From contig NZ_FRBH01000007.1 in assembly GCF_900142565.1 (NCBI RefSeq), forward strand, positions 124,001 through 188,000: a stretch of 64,000 bases of DNA, given 5' to 3'. Shown here piece after piece: positions 25,018-34,152 of this stretch. The notes below the pieces were generated by a model. That model was not told the DNA's origin. It saw only the letters and a list, made by a program, of their open reading frames with translations, and did no database searches. Each line of letters begins with the position of its first letter. Position 1 is the stretch's first letter. This stretch comes from Chishuiella changwenlii. Its GTDB lineage: Bacteria > Bacteroidota > Bacteroidia > Flavobacteriales > Weeksellaceae. Both the position numbers and the translations under genes were made by a program.

Positions 25018-25617
25018 TTGGATCAACAAAAAAATAACATAAAAGCAAATAAAAATGTTGTTGTTAAATTGAATTTTATTTTCAGTTTAATGAGCATTTT
25101 TATTTTGCTTTTTTCATGTGGTAGAGAAACACCTCCTAACAATAAAAAGAAAGTAGATTTTCCTACGCGTACATTAATTAATGCAAATATCATCAATAAT
25201 GATTCTGGTAGAATTTCTTGGAATTTGCGTTCTCCTTTAATAGAGGAATTTACAACTGTAAAGTCTCCTTATACACTTTTTAAGAAAGGATTGAATGTAG
25301 ATTTTTATGAGAAAGGAAAAGAAAAACCGGGGTATTTTATTGCAGATTGGGCAAAACTTGATGATGGAACAGGAATTTACGAAGGTAGAGGAAATGTAAT
25401 TGTCGTAAATGAGAAAGGTGATTCGTTGAAAAGCGATCAATTATTTTGGAATAAAAAAAGAAAAACAGTTTATACATCGAAAGAAGTTTACTTAATTAAT
25501 AGCAAAGGAGATTCCCTAAAAGCTACAAATGGTTTACAAGCATCAGATGATTTAGAACATTATACCTTGTTTAATAATCAAGGTTATATGTATGTTGATG
25601 ATAATCAAAAATTCTAA
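25018..25617 (+). CDS. lptC: LPS export periplasmic protein LptC
   Basis: A 199-aa protein of the LptC/OstA-like beta-jellyroll family, which passes lipopolysaccharide from the LptBFG transporter to LptA. There is an N-terminal lipoprotein signal with a likely lipobox Cys34 (LLFSC), then repeats such as WAKLDDGTGIYEGRGNVIV and EKGDSLKSDQLFWNKKRKTVYT. The start is a TTG at 25018, two nt after the previous stop; a later TTG (25069) would cut the positively charged signal head, and the first ATG falls inside the signal. Confidence 0.85.
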   Translation: MDQQKNNIKANKNVVVKLNFIFSLMSIFILLFSCGRETPPNNKKKVDFPTRTLINANIINNDSGRISWNLRSPLIEEFTTVKSPYTLFKKGLNVDFYEKGKEKPGYFIADWAKLDDGTGIYEGRGNVIVVNEKGDSLKSDQLFWNKKRKTVYTSKEVYLINSKGDSLKATNGLQASDDLEHYTLFNNQGYMYVDDNQKF

Positions 25618-25730
25618 ATTTCATTAAAAAAATAAAGAAAAAACACATTCTTTGTGGTTTCTTCTATTTTATTATTCAATGTATTGTCGTATTTTCGCCA
25701 CCTATTATAGAAATAACATAAAATAAAATA

Positions 25731-27890
25731 ATGGCAGTTTTAGGAGAAATTCGTAAAAAAACTTGGCTTGTCTTCGTAGTAATCGGAGTAGCAATGTTAG
25801 CTTTCGTTGCAGGAGATTTATTCGGAGAAAACTCAAGAATAAAACAATTATTTACAGGAGATCCGTCTGTAGTTGGTACAGTAAACGGAGAATCTATTGG
25901 TATTGCAGAATATCAAAGTGCATATGATGCAACGCAAAAAATGTACGAAAACCAAGGGCAATCTGCTACACCAAACCAAATCGCACAACAAACGTGGAAT
26001 AGCTTGGTTAGTCAAAAAGTATTATCACAACATGCAGAAAACTTAGGTTTAAGAGTTGCTGATGATGAATTTTGGAATTATGTTGCACAAAACTTCGGAA
26101 TGTCTTCTGGAGCTGAAGCGCAACAACAAATTGCAGAATTAGAAGCAAAAGCTTCTTCAGATCCTGGTGCACAACAACAATACAGAGGTTGGTTACAAAC
26201 TGCAGAGCAAATAAAATTACAATTATTATCTCAAAAATATTTTGGATATGTAATGGCAGGAACTGTAGTAACAAATAAAGAAGCTGACATTCAGCAAGCT
26301 TATAATATTTCTAATGCAAATATTCAGTATGCTTTTGTTGATTATCCAACTTTAACTAAAAAATTAAATGTAAAAGTAACTGACGACGAAATTTCTGCTT
26401 ACGAAGCTAAATATCCAAAATTATTTAAAGCAGAAGGTTTAGTTAAATTAAGCTATACTTATTTCCCTGCTGGAGCTTCTAAGTCTGATGAGGCTGTTGC
26501 GTTAGCAAATATTAATAAATATTTAGGAACACAAATTGTTCACGACGAAGTAAATAATATTACAGATACAATACAAGGTTTTGGTTCTACTAAAAATGAT
26601 TCTGTTTATGTAACTCAAAATTCTGAGAAACCATTTATTCCGAATTATTTTACAAGAGCAGAATTAGAGCAAGCTCAATTAGGACCAGAAACTACAGCTT
26701 TCTTAAAGTCTGCTACAGTTGGACAAATTGGAGGACCTTTTAAAATTGGAAACACTTACCAATTATACAAACTTTCTAAAGCTAGAGAAGTAAGAGATTC
26801 TGTAAAATCTAGTCATATTTTAGTTGCATTTCAAGGAAGTGCTGGAGGAACAGGAATCAAGAGAACAAAAGAGGAAGCGAAGAAAGTTGCTGAAGGAATT
26901 TTAGCAGAAGTAAAAGCTAATCCTGCTTCTTTTGGAGAAGTTGCTTCTACAAAATCTGATGACAAAACTGCTTCTTTACAAAAAGGAAGTATTGGATGGG
27001 TTGGAAAAAATAATCAATTAGATCAAACATTTAATGGATTTATTTTTACAAAACCTGTTGGAACAGTGGAATTATTAGAAACTCAATTTGGTTTCCATAT
27101 TATTAAAGTTGATGATGTTAAAAACAAAACAGCTTATCAAATCGCTAACATTGTAAAAACTATCGAGCCTTCTAAAGCAACAACAGAAAAAGCATTTACA
27201 GGTGCAAGAACATATGTTCAGAATGTTGAAGGAAAATCTTTAAACGATTTTAAAAACATTGCTAAAAAAGGAGGTTATTTAAATAATACAACTGAAGGGA
27301 TAGAACGTTTTGCTGCAATAGCACAAGACATTCCGAACGATCAAGATGCTGATATCTTAAAATGGGCTTTTGATAAGAAAACTGATAAAGGAGCAACAAA
27401 CTTGTTTACATCTTCTACAGGAGATTATATTGTAGTTCATTTAGTAGAAAGATTTGACAAAGGATTAGCTCATCCAAGTGTAGTTCGTCAGTATGTTGAG
27501 CCAGTTTTATTACATGAAAAAATTACAAAATTAGTTGACGAGCAAATTGGTAATGGAGGTTTAAACGCTTTCGTATCTAAATTTGCAGCTAAGAAAGGAA
27601 ATGCTACAGTAAACTTCTCTAACTCTAATGTAAATGGAGTTGGATTAGAGCCTAAAGTTGTAGGAGCTTCTTTCGGAGTAAAAGCTAATCAGTCATCTAA
27701 AGCTATAGCTGGTAATACAGGAGTTTTCTATGTAATACCTTCTAATCAACAAATCCAAAAGAATCAAAAAGGTTCTATGATTTTAGATAACTTAAATCGC
27801 CAATTACAAGGTAAATTCCAACAAACATTATTACAGTCTTTAATTCAGGCTGCTGATGTAGTTGATAATCGTGCAAAAGCATTAAAATAA
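25731..27890 (+). CDS. ppiD: PpiD-like membrane-anchored peptidyl-prolyl isomerase
   Basis: A 719-aa protein with an N-terminal inner-membrane anchor (about residues 12-28), a SurA/PpiD-type chaperone domain and a parvulin-type rotamase domain near residues 355-460 (SSHILVAF, SFGEVASTKSDDKTAS, GSIGWV, TQFGFHIIKVDD). A second, degenerate parvulin-like half follows. It should help outer-membrane proteins fold in the periplasm, consistent with the lptC and barrel genes just upstream. Confidence 0.9.
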   Translation: MAVLGEIRKKTWLVFVVIGVAMLAFVAGDLFGENSRIKQLFTGDPSVVGTVNGESIGIAEYQSAYDATQKMYENQGQSATPNQIAQQTWNSLVSQKVLSQHAENLGLRVADDEFWNYVAQNFGMSSGAEAQQQIAELEAKASSDPGAQQQYRGWLQTAEQIKLQLLSQKYFGYVMAGTVVTNKEADIQQAYNISNANIQYAFVDYPTLTKKLNVKVTDDEISAYEAKYPKLFKAEGLVKLSYTYFPAGASKSDEAVALANINKYLGTQIVHDEVNNITDTIQGFGSTKNDSVYVTQNSEKPFIPNYFTRAELEQAQLGPETTAFLKSATVGQIGGPFKIGNTYQLYKLSKAREVRDSVKSSHILVAFQGSAGGTGIKRTKEEAKKVAEGILAEVKANPASFGEVASTKSDDKTASLQKGSIGWVGKNNQLDQTFNGFIFTKPVGTVELLETQFGFHIIKVDDVKNKTAYQIANIVKTIEPSKATTEKAFTGARTYVQNVEGKSLNDFKNIAKKGGYLNNTTEGIERFAAIAQDIPNDQDADILKWAFDKKTDKGATNLFTSSTGDYIVVHLVERFDKGLAHPSVVRQYVEPVLLHEKITKLVDEQIGNGGLNAFVSKFAAKKGNATVNFSNSNVNGVGLEPKVVGASFGVKANQSSKAIAGNTGVFYVIPSNQQIQKNQKGSMILDNLNRQLQGKFQQTLLQSLIQAADVVDNRAKALK

Positions 27891-27912
27891 ATAAGAGTAT
27901 ATATCTCTAAAC

Positions 27913-27945
27913 AAAAAGCTCCAAAGTTAACTTTGGAGCTTTTTT
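27913..27945 (+). terminator. Terminator of ppiD
   Basis: A perfect palindromic stem, AAAAAGCTCCAAAG / CTTTGGAGCTTTTT, with further T residues. Confidence 0.92.
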
Positions 27946-28108
27946 ATTTTTTAAAGTTGTTTTAAACTTTTTAAATGATTAAACTTTTACTTAATCTATG
28001 CTTCTCTGTACTTGTTTTTAAAATAATAAAGAATTTATAAAGTACTTTGATAAGTTAGCTTAAACAGCGTATAAACAAGATAATTTAATAAAATAATTAG
28101 TTTTAAAA

Positions 28109-28146
28109 CTAAAAAAAACATCAATGTAATTTTACATTGATGTTTT
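28109..28146 (-). terminator. Terminator of the mrp-nfu operon
   Basis: Stem AAAACATCAATGTAA / TTACATTGATGTTTT; on the minus strand it is followed by T8 just past the nfu stop. Confidence 0.88.
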
Positions 28147-28153
28147 ATATTAT

Positions 28154-28447
28154 TTACTTTTCTTCTTTCTCGTACGACGATAATTGATCAGCTTCGGTTG
28201 ATGTTTCAAAATCTGAAACATTAATCACAGATACAATTTCTGGTACATATTTTTTAATTGTCATTTCAACACCTGACTTTAACGTCATTTGGTTAACAGA
28301 ACATGATGTACAAGCTCCTGTTAAGCGAACTTTTACAATGTTATCTTCTACCGAAATTAATTCGATATCACCTCCGTCTGAATTTAAGAATGGTCTAATT
28401 TCAGCTAAGGCCTTTTGTACTTCTGAATATTTTTCTTCTGGAGTCAT
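28154..28447 (-). CDS. NifU C-terminal-domain (Nfu) iron-sulfur scaffold
   Basis: A 97-aa protein that is almost entirely a NifU C-terminal domain: IRPFLNSDGGDIELISVED and the cluster-binding CxxC in GACTSCSVNQMTLKSGVE, then IKKYVPEIVSV. Such proteins hold a labile 4Fe-4S cluster between two monomers and pass it to target enzymes. It follows mrp by 19 nt and is read from the same promoter, forming an iron-sulfur delivery unit. Confidence 0.94.
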   Translation of the reverse strand: MTPEEKYSEVQKALAEIRPFLNSDGGDIELISVEDNIVKVRLTGACTSCSVNQMTLKSGVEMTIKKYVPEIVSVINVSDFETSTEADQLSSYEKEEK

Positions 28448-28466
28448 AATCTTATGCTTTTTATTA

Positions 28467-29567
28467 TTAATTTTTTGCCGAACAACCAGCCATCGTAGTA
28501 ATACGAACAGCTTCTGTTGGAGGCAATGTATTGTTACGCTCTACTAAGCTTTGTACTGTATTACGAGCGATATTTTTATAAACTTCTGCAACTACTGTAC
28601 CTTCTTGTAAAGCAGCAGGTCTTCCTACATCGGCAGCTTCTCTAATTGATTGTACAATTGGAATTTCACCTAAGAAAGGAACATCTATTTGATCAGCTAA
28701 ACTTTTAGCACCATTTTGTCCAAAAATATAATATTTATTATTTGGCAATTCTTCAGGTGTAAAATACGCCATATTTTCTACAATTCCTAATACAGGAACA
28801 TTAATAGACTCCATTTGGAACATCCCAACACCTTTTCTAGCATCTGCTAATGCAATGTTTTGAGGTGTAGAAACTACAACAGCTCCAGTAATTGGAACTT
28901 GTTGAACAATAGATAAATGGATATCACCTGTTCCTGGAGGTAAATCGATTAATAAGAAATCTAATTCTCCCCAATGCGCATCACGAATCATTTGATTAAG
29001 TGCTTTTGCAGCCATTGGTCCTCTCCAAACAATTGCTTGATCTGTATCTGCAAAGAAACCGATAGATAACAATTTAATTCCGTAAGATTCTACAGGTTTT
29101 ATTTTTGTTTTTCCATTAACCTCAACAGAATAAGGACGCGCATCTTGACAATCAAACATAATTGGCATAGATGGACCATAAATATCAGCATCTAATAAAC
29201 CAACTTTAAATCCCATATTAGCTAAACTAACAGCTAAATTAGAAGAAACAGTAGATTTACCAACACCACCTTTACCAGAGGCAACAGCGATAATATTTTT
29301 TACTCCTGGTAATTCAGAACCTTTAATTTCGTTTGGGTTTTTCTCTTCAACCTCAACCGTGATATTTAATTTTAATTTTGCTTCTGGTAAATTTTCCTTA
29401 AAAGCATTTTTTAAGGCAACTTCTAAACGTTTACGCTCGTGCATTGCAGGCGAAGGCGAAACGATATCTAATATAATATCATTCCCCATTACTTGCGCAT
29501 TACGCATCCAGTTACGAATACCTAATTCTTCTAAAACTTGATATATTTGATCTCTTGTGTAAGCCAT
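28467..29567 (-). CDS. mrp: Mrp/ApbC-type iron-sulfur carrier ATPase
   Basis: A 366-aa protein with an N-terminal MIP18/DUF59-type domain (about 1-75) and a deviant-Walker ParA-like ATPase: VASGKGGVGKSTVSSNLA (about 96-113), DADIYGPSMP, and VWRGPMAAKALNQM, the Mrp signature. The segment that carries the CxxC cluster site in many ApbC/NBP35 proteins here reads MAYFTPEELPNNKYYIFG and has no cysteine, so the cluster may be held elsewhere or by the partner. It is operonic with the CxxC-bearing Nfu gene. Confidence 0.94.
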   Translation of the reverse strand: MAYTRDQIYQVLEELGIRNWMRNAQVMGNDIILDIVSPSPAMHERKRLEVALKNAFKENLPEAKLKLNITVEVEEKNPNEIKGSELPGVKNIIAVASGKGGVGKSTVSSNLAVSLANMGFKVGLLDADIYGPSMPIMFDCQDARPYSVEVNGKTKIKPVESYGIKLLSIGFFADTDQAIVWRGPMAAKALNQMIRDAHWGELDFLLIDLPPGTGDIHLSIVQQVPITGAVVVSTPQNIALADARKGVGMFQMESINVPVLGIVENMAYFTPEELPNNKYYIFGQNGAKSLADQIDVPFLGEIPIVQSIREAADVGRPAALQEGTVVAEVYKNIARNTVQSLVERNNTLPPTEAVRITTMAGCSAKN

Positions 29568-29585
29568 CTTTTTTATTTAACACTA

Positions 29586-29593
29586 CAAAATTA
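29586..29593 (-). promoter_or_regulatory. Promoter -7 element of mrp-nfu
   Basis: The minus strand reads TAATTTTG, matching TAnnTTTG, 19 nt before the mrp ATG. No TTG is present at the expected -33 spacing. Confidence 0.5.
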
Positions 29594-29701
29594 CAAAGAA
29601 TCGAAGACTTTATGTAATCTAAAAACGTGATTTTAATTGTTTTGCTTTATTATTTGATAAATAGATTTAATTTAATGTATATTTAAACTTTAATTCTCAT
29701 T

Positions 29702-30163
29702 ATGGAAGAGCATATTATTTATCTGACAACGATTAGAAAACAGATTATTGATGAGCTTGAACAACACTCTCTAAAACAACTGCTTTATATTCCTGTCGGA
29801 TACAAAAACAATTTATTTTGGAATGCAGCACATGTGCTCGCAACTCAACAATTAATACACTATTATCTTACAGATAATCGTATGTTGGTGGATACACATT
29901 TTATTCAAAATTATAAAAAAGGAACAGTAGGAAATACTGAAGTTACCGAAGATGATGTAAAAGAATTGAAAGAAATGCTAGAGTCTACACCAATGCAATT
30001 ATTTAAAGATTATAGGGCAGAAAAATTATCATTTTATCGTTCTTATAATACAAGTTTTGGTGTTAACTTAACTTCTATAGAAGAAGCAATTTTATATAAT
30101 AATATTCACGAAGCAATGCATTTAGGTTATATGCTTTCGATGAAAAAAAATATTCCTTTTTAA
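29702..30163 (+). CDS. DinB-like superfamily protein
   Basis: A 153-aa four-helix-bundle protein of the DinB/YfiT-like superfamily. His in WNAAHVLATQQ and in IHEAMHLGYML fit the usual metal-binding triad. Members are thiol transferases or damage-induced metalloproteins; no specific role can be given. The next gene, a GNAT acetyltransferase, starts 3 nt after its stop. Confidence 0.8.
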   Translation: MEEHIIYLTTIRKQIIDELEQHSLKQLLYIPVGYKNNLFWNAAHVLATQQLIHYYLTDNRMLVDTHFIQNYKKGTVGNTEVTEDDVKELKEMLESTPMQLFKDYRAEKLSFYRSYNTSFGVNLTSIEEAILYNNIHEAMHLGYMLSMKKNIPF

Positions 30164-30166
30164 GAA

Positions 30167-30670
30167 ATGTCCGAATTGATTTATAGAGATGCTAAAAGAA
30201 TTGATTTAGATAAAATTGTAGAAATCTATAATTCTACAGTTTCTTCTCGATTGGTGACAGCAGATACAGAGCCAGTTTCTGTAGAAAGTAAACAAAAATG
30301 GTTTGATGAACATTCATCAGAAAAACGACCGCTTTGGGTGATAGAGAATACAGAAAATGAAATTGTTGGTTGGGTAAGTTTTCAGTCTTTTTATGGAAGA
30401 CCTGCTTATGATGCAACAATAGAAATTAGTATTTATTTAGATGATAAACAGAGAGGGAAAGGTCTAGGAAAAAAAGTATTAGCTTATTGCATAGATAAAG
30501 CACCAGAATTTGGTGTAAAAACAATCCTTGGTTTTATTTTTACTCATAACGAACCAAGTTTAAAATTATTTAAACATTTTGGTTTTGAGGTTTGGGGCGA
30601 TTTTCCAAATATTGCAACATTAGATGGAATAGAAAGAGGGTTATCTATTTTAGGAAAAAGAGTAGGTTAA
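30167..30670 (+). CDS. GNAT N-acetyltransferase, Pat/Bar-like
   Basis: A 167-aa GNAT protein close to phosphinothricin acetyltransferases (MddA/Pat): a YNSTVSSRLVTADTEPVS segment, the acetyl-CoA loop QRGKGLGKKVL, and FTHNEPSLKLFKHFGFEVWG. Housekeeping members of this branch acetylate methionine derivatives or similar amino acids. It overlaps the converging kelch gene by 4 nt. Confidence 0.86.
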   Translation: MSELIYRDAKRIDLDKIVEIYNSTVSSRLVTADTEPVSVESKQKWFDEHSSEKRPLWVIENTENEIVGWVSFQSFYGRPAYDATIEISIYLDDKQRGKGLGKKVLAYCIDKAPEFGVKTILGFIFTHNEPSLKLFKHFGFEVWGDFPNIATLDGIERGLSILGKRVG

Positions 30671-31734
30671 GAATTACTCTTTATTCTTAGTTCTCTTTTT
30701 ACCTTTGTATTATTAAACTCTTTTAAATTTAGTTTGTACATTCTATTTACAATATTATTGTTGTCGACGATTCCTCCAAGTATATATAAATGGTCATCAT
30801 GTATAAATATTTGACTATTATCACCTAAAACATTGTTTATAGTATATTCTTTTAATATTTTATTATAGGAATCGAAAGTGTAGAATATCCCATTTTCATA
30901 AATGTAAATGGTATGTTCTTTCTTTGTAATAGAAGGTTTACTCATTGCAATAGGAAGTTCAAACTCCTTCGTCCACTTACCACTAGTTAAATCAAACGAT
31001 TCAATATCTTTTAATGGTTGATTTTTATTTCCACCTATTAAATAAATTTTACCATCAACTAAAATTCCTGGAGATTCTTTTGCTTCTGGCATTGGATCTA
31101 ATTCATACCAATAACCATTAGTAAGATTATACATACTCACTTTATTTGTATAAAACTTTCTATTGTTATTGTATTTTTTTGTTGAACCACCAAAAAATAA
31201 TACTTTATCATCAACTTTTACAATAGCAGCATTTACTGCCTGATGAGCCATTACATCATCAAGTAACATTGTATCATTTTTTATATCGTAAATATCTATT
31301 TTATCATTTAAGAGCTCTCTAGTTCTATTATGACCAACTTTTCTACCGCCAAAACTATATAATTTACCTTCATGATTAATAATAGTATTATTAGCAACTG
31401 TTGATGATTTTAAATTTAATGTTCTCCAATAATCAGTATTAAAATTATATGCATAAATTTTATCACTAAAGCCTTTGTATTCTGTTCTAACCCCAACATT
31501 TGAAACATCTCCACTCATTACATACAGCATATCTTCTTCAATCGCAAAACCAAAAGAATAAACACCAAGTTCTGGCATTTTCTTTAATTCTTTATATTGA
31601 ACAGAATTTTTTAGTTTCTTATTTGCATCTATCTTAACTTCTTCTAATTCTATTTTCTCTTGTGCAGAACAATTTATAAACCCGAAGAAAAAAATGATTA
31701 AGCTACACAAGGTTATTTGCTGAATGTTTTTCAT
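30667..31734 (-). CDS. Secreted kelch-repeat protein
   Basis: A 355-aa protein with a signal peptide (cut after NCSAQ, about residue 25) and several kelch-type blades: KLYSFGGRKVGHNRTRELLN, VDDKVLFFGGSTKKYNN, VDGKIYLIGGNKNQPLKD and HDDHLYILGGIVDNNN. Each blade has the GG followed by Tyr/Trp spacing, predicting a six- or seven-bladed propeller. It follows a lipoprotein esterase gene on the same strand (21-nt gap) and is likely co-transcribed. Function unknown. Confidence 0.85.
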   Translation of the reverse strand: MKNIQQITLCSLIIFFFGFINCSAQEKIELEEVKIDANKKLKNSVQYKELKKMPELGVYSFGFAIEEDMLYVMSGDVSNVGVRTEYKGFSDKIYAYNFNTDYWRTLNLKSSTVANNTIINHEGKLYSFGGRKVGHNRTRELLNDKIDIYDIKNDTMLLDDVMAHQAVNAAIVKVDDKVLFFGGSTKKYNNNRKFYTNKVSMYNLTNGYWYELDPMPEAKESPGILVDGKIYLIGGNKNQPLKDIESFDLTSGKWTKEFELPIAMSKPSITKKEHTIYIYENGIFYTFDSYNKILKEYTINNVLGDNSQIFIHDDHLYILGGIVDNNNIVNRMYKLNLKEFNNTKVKRELRIKSNS

Positions 31735-31755
31735 AGATTGAAGTTTAAAAGTTAT

Positions 31756-32580
31756 TTATTTCCCTAAGCCCCAAATAAGAGCTTTTTCTTCTGTAGCTCT
31801 ATAAATAGTAGCATGAGTTTCTTTTGCTTCATTAGAATAAAACCATTTTAATTGTGGAAGATTTGTAGTCTTTAATATATTTTCAAACTGAACTGTATTT
31901 CTATTTATGTCTCCAGCATCTGAAGCCGCGAACCAATATTTTATTGGTTTAGAAGATAGTTTTTCTAAATTTTGTTTTGCCGTTTTAACAGAATATTGGT
32001 TATTCCACCATAAAGATGGATCGATTGCAATGTAAACATCAAACATTTGTGGGCTTTCTAAGAAAGTTTCTGTAATAAATAGACCTGCTAAGGATTCACC
32101 AATAATTGCTTTATAATTTTTAGTACGAAAACGTTTCTCAATTTCAGGAAAAAGTTCATCGTTTATAAAATCTCTAAAATCAGAAGAACCACCAACAATA
32201 GGTGCAACTTTTTTATCGTCCTCAACTTCTGTTTTTGGCGTTAAATCTTTTCTGCGTTGTATATTTTCTATTCCAACTAAGATAACTGGCTCAATTTTTT
32301 TATCCTTTATTAATTTTTTTAATGTATTCGCAACATGCGGAAAATCTTCTTGTATTCCACCATCTGGCATATAAACAACAGTTAAAGAATCTGTTGATTT
32401 AGTATAATCTTTAGGCACCCAAACATTAATTACTCTTTTTTCATTTAATTTTTCAGAGTTTATTGTAAATGTTTCGTGTTGAGGAATAGAGTCACTAGGA
32501 GCTGCTCTTTTTATTTTGCAACCTTGTAAAATAAAAAGAGTAGAAATTAGAACAGTAAAAACTTTTAACATGTGTTTCAT
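31756..32580 (-). CDS. Lipoprotein esterase, enterochelin-esterase-like
   Basis: A 274-aa lipoprotein (lipobox Cys21, ILQGC) with a putative-esterase (esterase D/Fes/IroE-like) alpha/beta hydrolase domain. VVYMPDGG marks the strand and oxyanion region, the nucleophile elbow is GESLAG, and IAIDPSLWWNN is typical of this family; HATIYRATEE carries the likely catalytic His. Substrates in the family include ferric siderophore esters and acyl esters. It precedes the kelch gene on the same strand. Confidence 0.85.
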   Translation of the reverse strand: MKHMLKVFTVLISTLFILQGCKIKRAAPSDSIPQHETFTINSEKLNEKRVINVWVPKDYTKSTDSLTVVYMPDGGIQEDFPHVANTLKKLIKDKKIEPVILVGIENIQRRKDLTPKTEVEDDKKVAPIVGGSSDFRDFINDELFPEIEKRFRTKNYKAIIGESLAGLFITETFLESPQMFDVYIAIDPSLWWNNQYSVKTAKQNLEKLSSKPIKYWFAASDAGDINRNTVQFENILKTTNLPQLKWFYSNEAKETHATIYRATEEKALIWGLGK

Positions 32581-32669
32581 AACTAAATTTTATGTGGAAA
32601 AATATAATATAACGAATATACTATATTTCTATTGTTGTTTTAAAATATATCTAATTAAGTCAAAATAGA

Positions 32670-32697
32670 ATCGCCTTTCAAAAGAATGAAAGGCGAT
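32670..32697 (-). terminator. Hairpin downstream of the nitroreductase
   Basis: Perfect 11-bp stem ATCGCCTTTCA / TGAAAGGCGAT with a 6-nt loop. The following minus-strand T run is short and interrupted. Confidence 0.65.
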
Positions 32698-32724
32698 CAA
32701 TGTAATTGTTATTTTAATTAAGAA

Positions 32725-33297
32725 TTAATATTCTAAAAATTTAACTTTACTTTCTGCTGGTTGTCTACTACCTTCTAGTAAATCACCGTCATGTTTTCCC
32801 ATATAAAAAACACCTACACATTTTTCACCTTCTTCCATTGTCGTAAACTCGTCTACATTTGCAATTACGTTTGCAGGTGAAGACCAATATGCACCAATAT
32901 TAAGAGCAGTAGCCATTAACCACATGTTTTGAACAGCCATAGATGTAGCAGCCAATTCTTCCCATTCTGGGTTTTTCTCTAGGTTAATAAAATTGATTAA
33001 TACGATTTTGTTAGACTTGTCGCATTTCTCAATTAATGCATTTATTTTTCTGTCGTTTAATTGATCTGTAGGAGTTCCTTGTACATAAACTCTTTTCACA
33101 TATTCTCTAAAACGATCTTTAGAAGGACCTTCTAAAACCACAAAACGCCATGGTTCTGTTTTTTTATGAGAAGGAGCCCAATTAGCAGCTTCAAAAATTA
33201 ATGCTAACTCTTCTCTTGTAATCTCTTCTTGATTATATTGTGGAGGAAAAACTGAACGTCTTTTTTTTATTATTGATAATAAATCTTCTGTATACAT
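32725..33297 (-). CDS. Nitroreductase-family flavoprotein
   Basis: A 190-aa FMN-dependent nitroreductase-family protein: IIKKRRSVFPPQY at the N-terminus, NWAPSHKKTEPWRFVVLEG (FMN phosphate contacts), MAVQNMWLMATALNIGAYW and a C-terminal GVFYMGKHDGDL. The ATG at 33297 fits the family start; an in-frame GTG 27 nt further upstream would add an unlikely Asn-rich leader. It probably reduces quinones or nitro compounds with NAD(P)H. Confidence 0.88.
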   Translation of the reverse strand: MYTEDLLSIIKKRRSVFPPQYNQEEITREELALIFEAANWAPSHKKTEPWRFVVLEGPSKDRFREYVKRVYVQGTPTDQLNDRKINALIEKCDKSNKIVLINFINLEKNPEWEELAATSMAVQNMWLMATALNIGAYWSSPANVIANVDEFTTMEEGEKCVGVFYMGKHDGDLLEGSRQPAESKVKFLEY

Positions 33298-33372
33298 GTT
33301 ATTACTATTTAGTAAGTTTGTCACTTATATAAAACAAATTTACATTAATTTGAATGAAATAAATATATAAAC

Positions 33373-34137
33373 ATGAGAACATTAGATTATAATAAAATAG
33401 AGTATTGTAAAAACAATAAATTTAATTTCGATATCGGGAAATATTTTAATCAGTCGATAGAGTTATTTAAAAATAATTGGCAACAATTTGTACTATATTC
33501 TTTTGTAAGTGTACTTATTCTATTTGTTTCCTACTTTACAATAATCGGATCACTTATAATTATGTATCCTTTATTAATGGGATATTTAGTTGCGGCTGAA
33601 AGAGCTGATGATGGATTAAGTTTAGAGTTTAATGATTTTTTTAAAGGATTTAAAAACATAGGAACTTACGCCTTACTTGCATTAAGTATTATCGTACTTT
33701 ATGGGATTTTAGTAACACCATTTTTTCTTATGTCATTACTTCCATTAATGGTAGATGAGGCTAATGATACCAATACATTTTTAATACTTGGATCATCAAT
33801 TTTTGTCTTCATATTTATGTTTGTATTGATAATACTTTTATTTGTTTTTCAAATTCTGATTTTCTTGACACCTTATTTAATTCATTATGGAGATATGAGT
33901 TTAAGAGATGCTATTAAGACTTCTTATGCTATTGTAAAAAAGAATTTTTGGTGGATGTTATTACTTTTATTTATAAGTGGGTTTATTTCTTCTTGTGGAG
34001 CTTTTGCTTGTTATATTGGAGCATTAGTTTCATTTCCTGTTGGGTATATTTTTATTTATTTTATGTTGAAAGATATGATTTTAACGGGTGATGAAATAGA
34101 ATCTGAAATTGATTTACTTGGAACAAACCAAGAATAA
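33373..34137 (+). CDS. Integral membrane protein, unknown function
   Basis: A 254-aa protein with a soluble N-terminal stretch (FDIGKYFNQSIELFKNNWQQF) and five or six transmembrane helices. The repeated pattern, F-K-N-N-W and later AIKTSYAIVKKNFWWMLLL, resembles the membrane domain of glycerophosphodiester phosphodiesterases and other DUF975-like proteins. No catalytic residue is evident. It lies 15 nt upstream of pabB. Confidence 0.7.
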   Translation: MRTLDYNKIEYCKNNKFNFDIGKYFNQSIELFKNNWQQFVLYSFVSVLILFVSYFTIIGSLIIMYPLLMGYLVAAERADDGLSLEFNDFFKGFKNIGTYALLALSIIVLYGILVTPFFLMSLLPLMVDEANDTNTFLILGSSIFVFIFMFVLIILLFVFQILIFLTPYLIHYGDMSLRDAIKTSYAIVKKNFWWMLLLLFISGFISSCGAFACYIGALVSFPVGYIFIYFMLKDMILTGDEIESEIDLLGTNQE

Positions 34138-34152
34138 GACTAAATTTATCGC

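Noticed and set aside
33298-33324. A GTG start extending the nitroreductase by nine residues.
   Set aside because: The added residues are not family-like and an ATG is available at the usual position.
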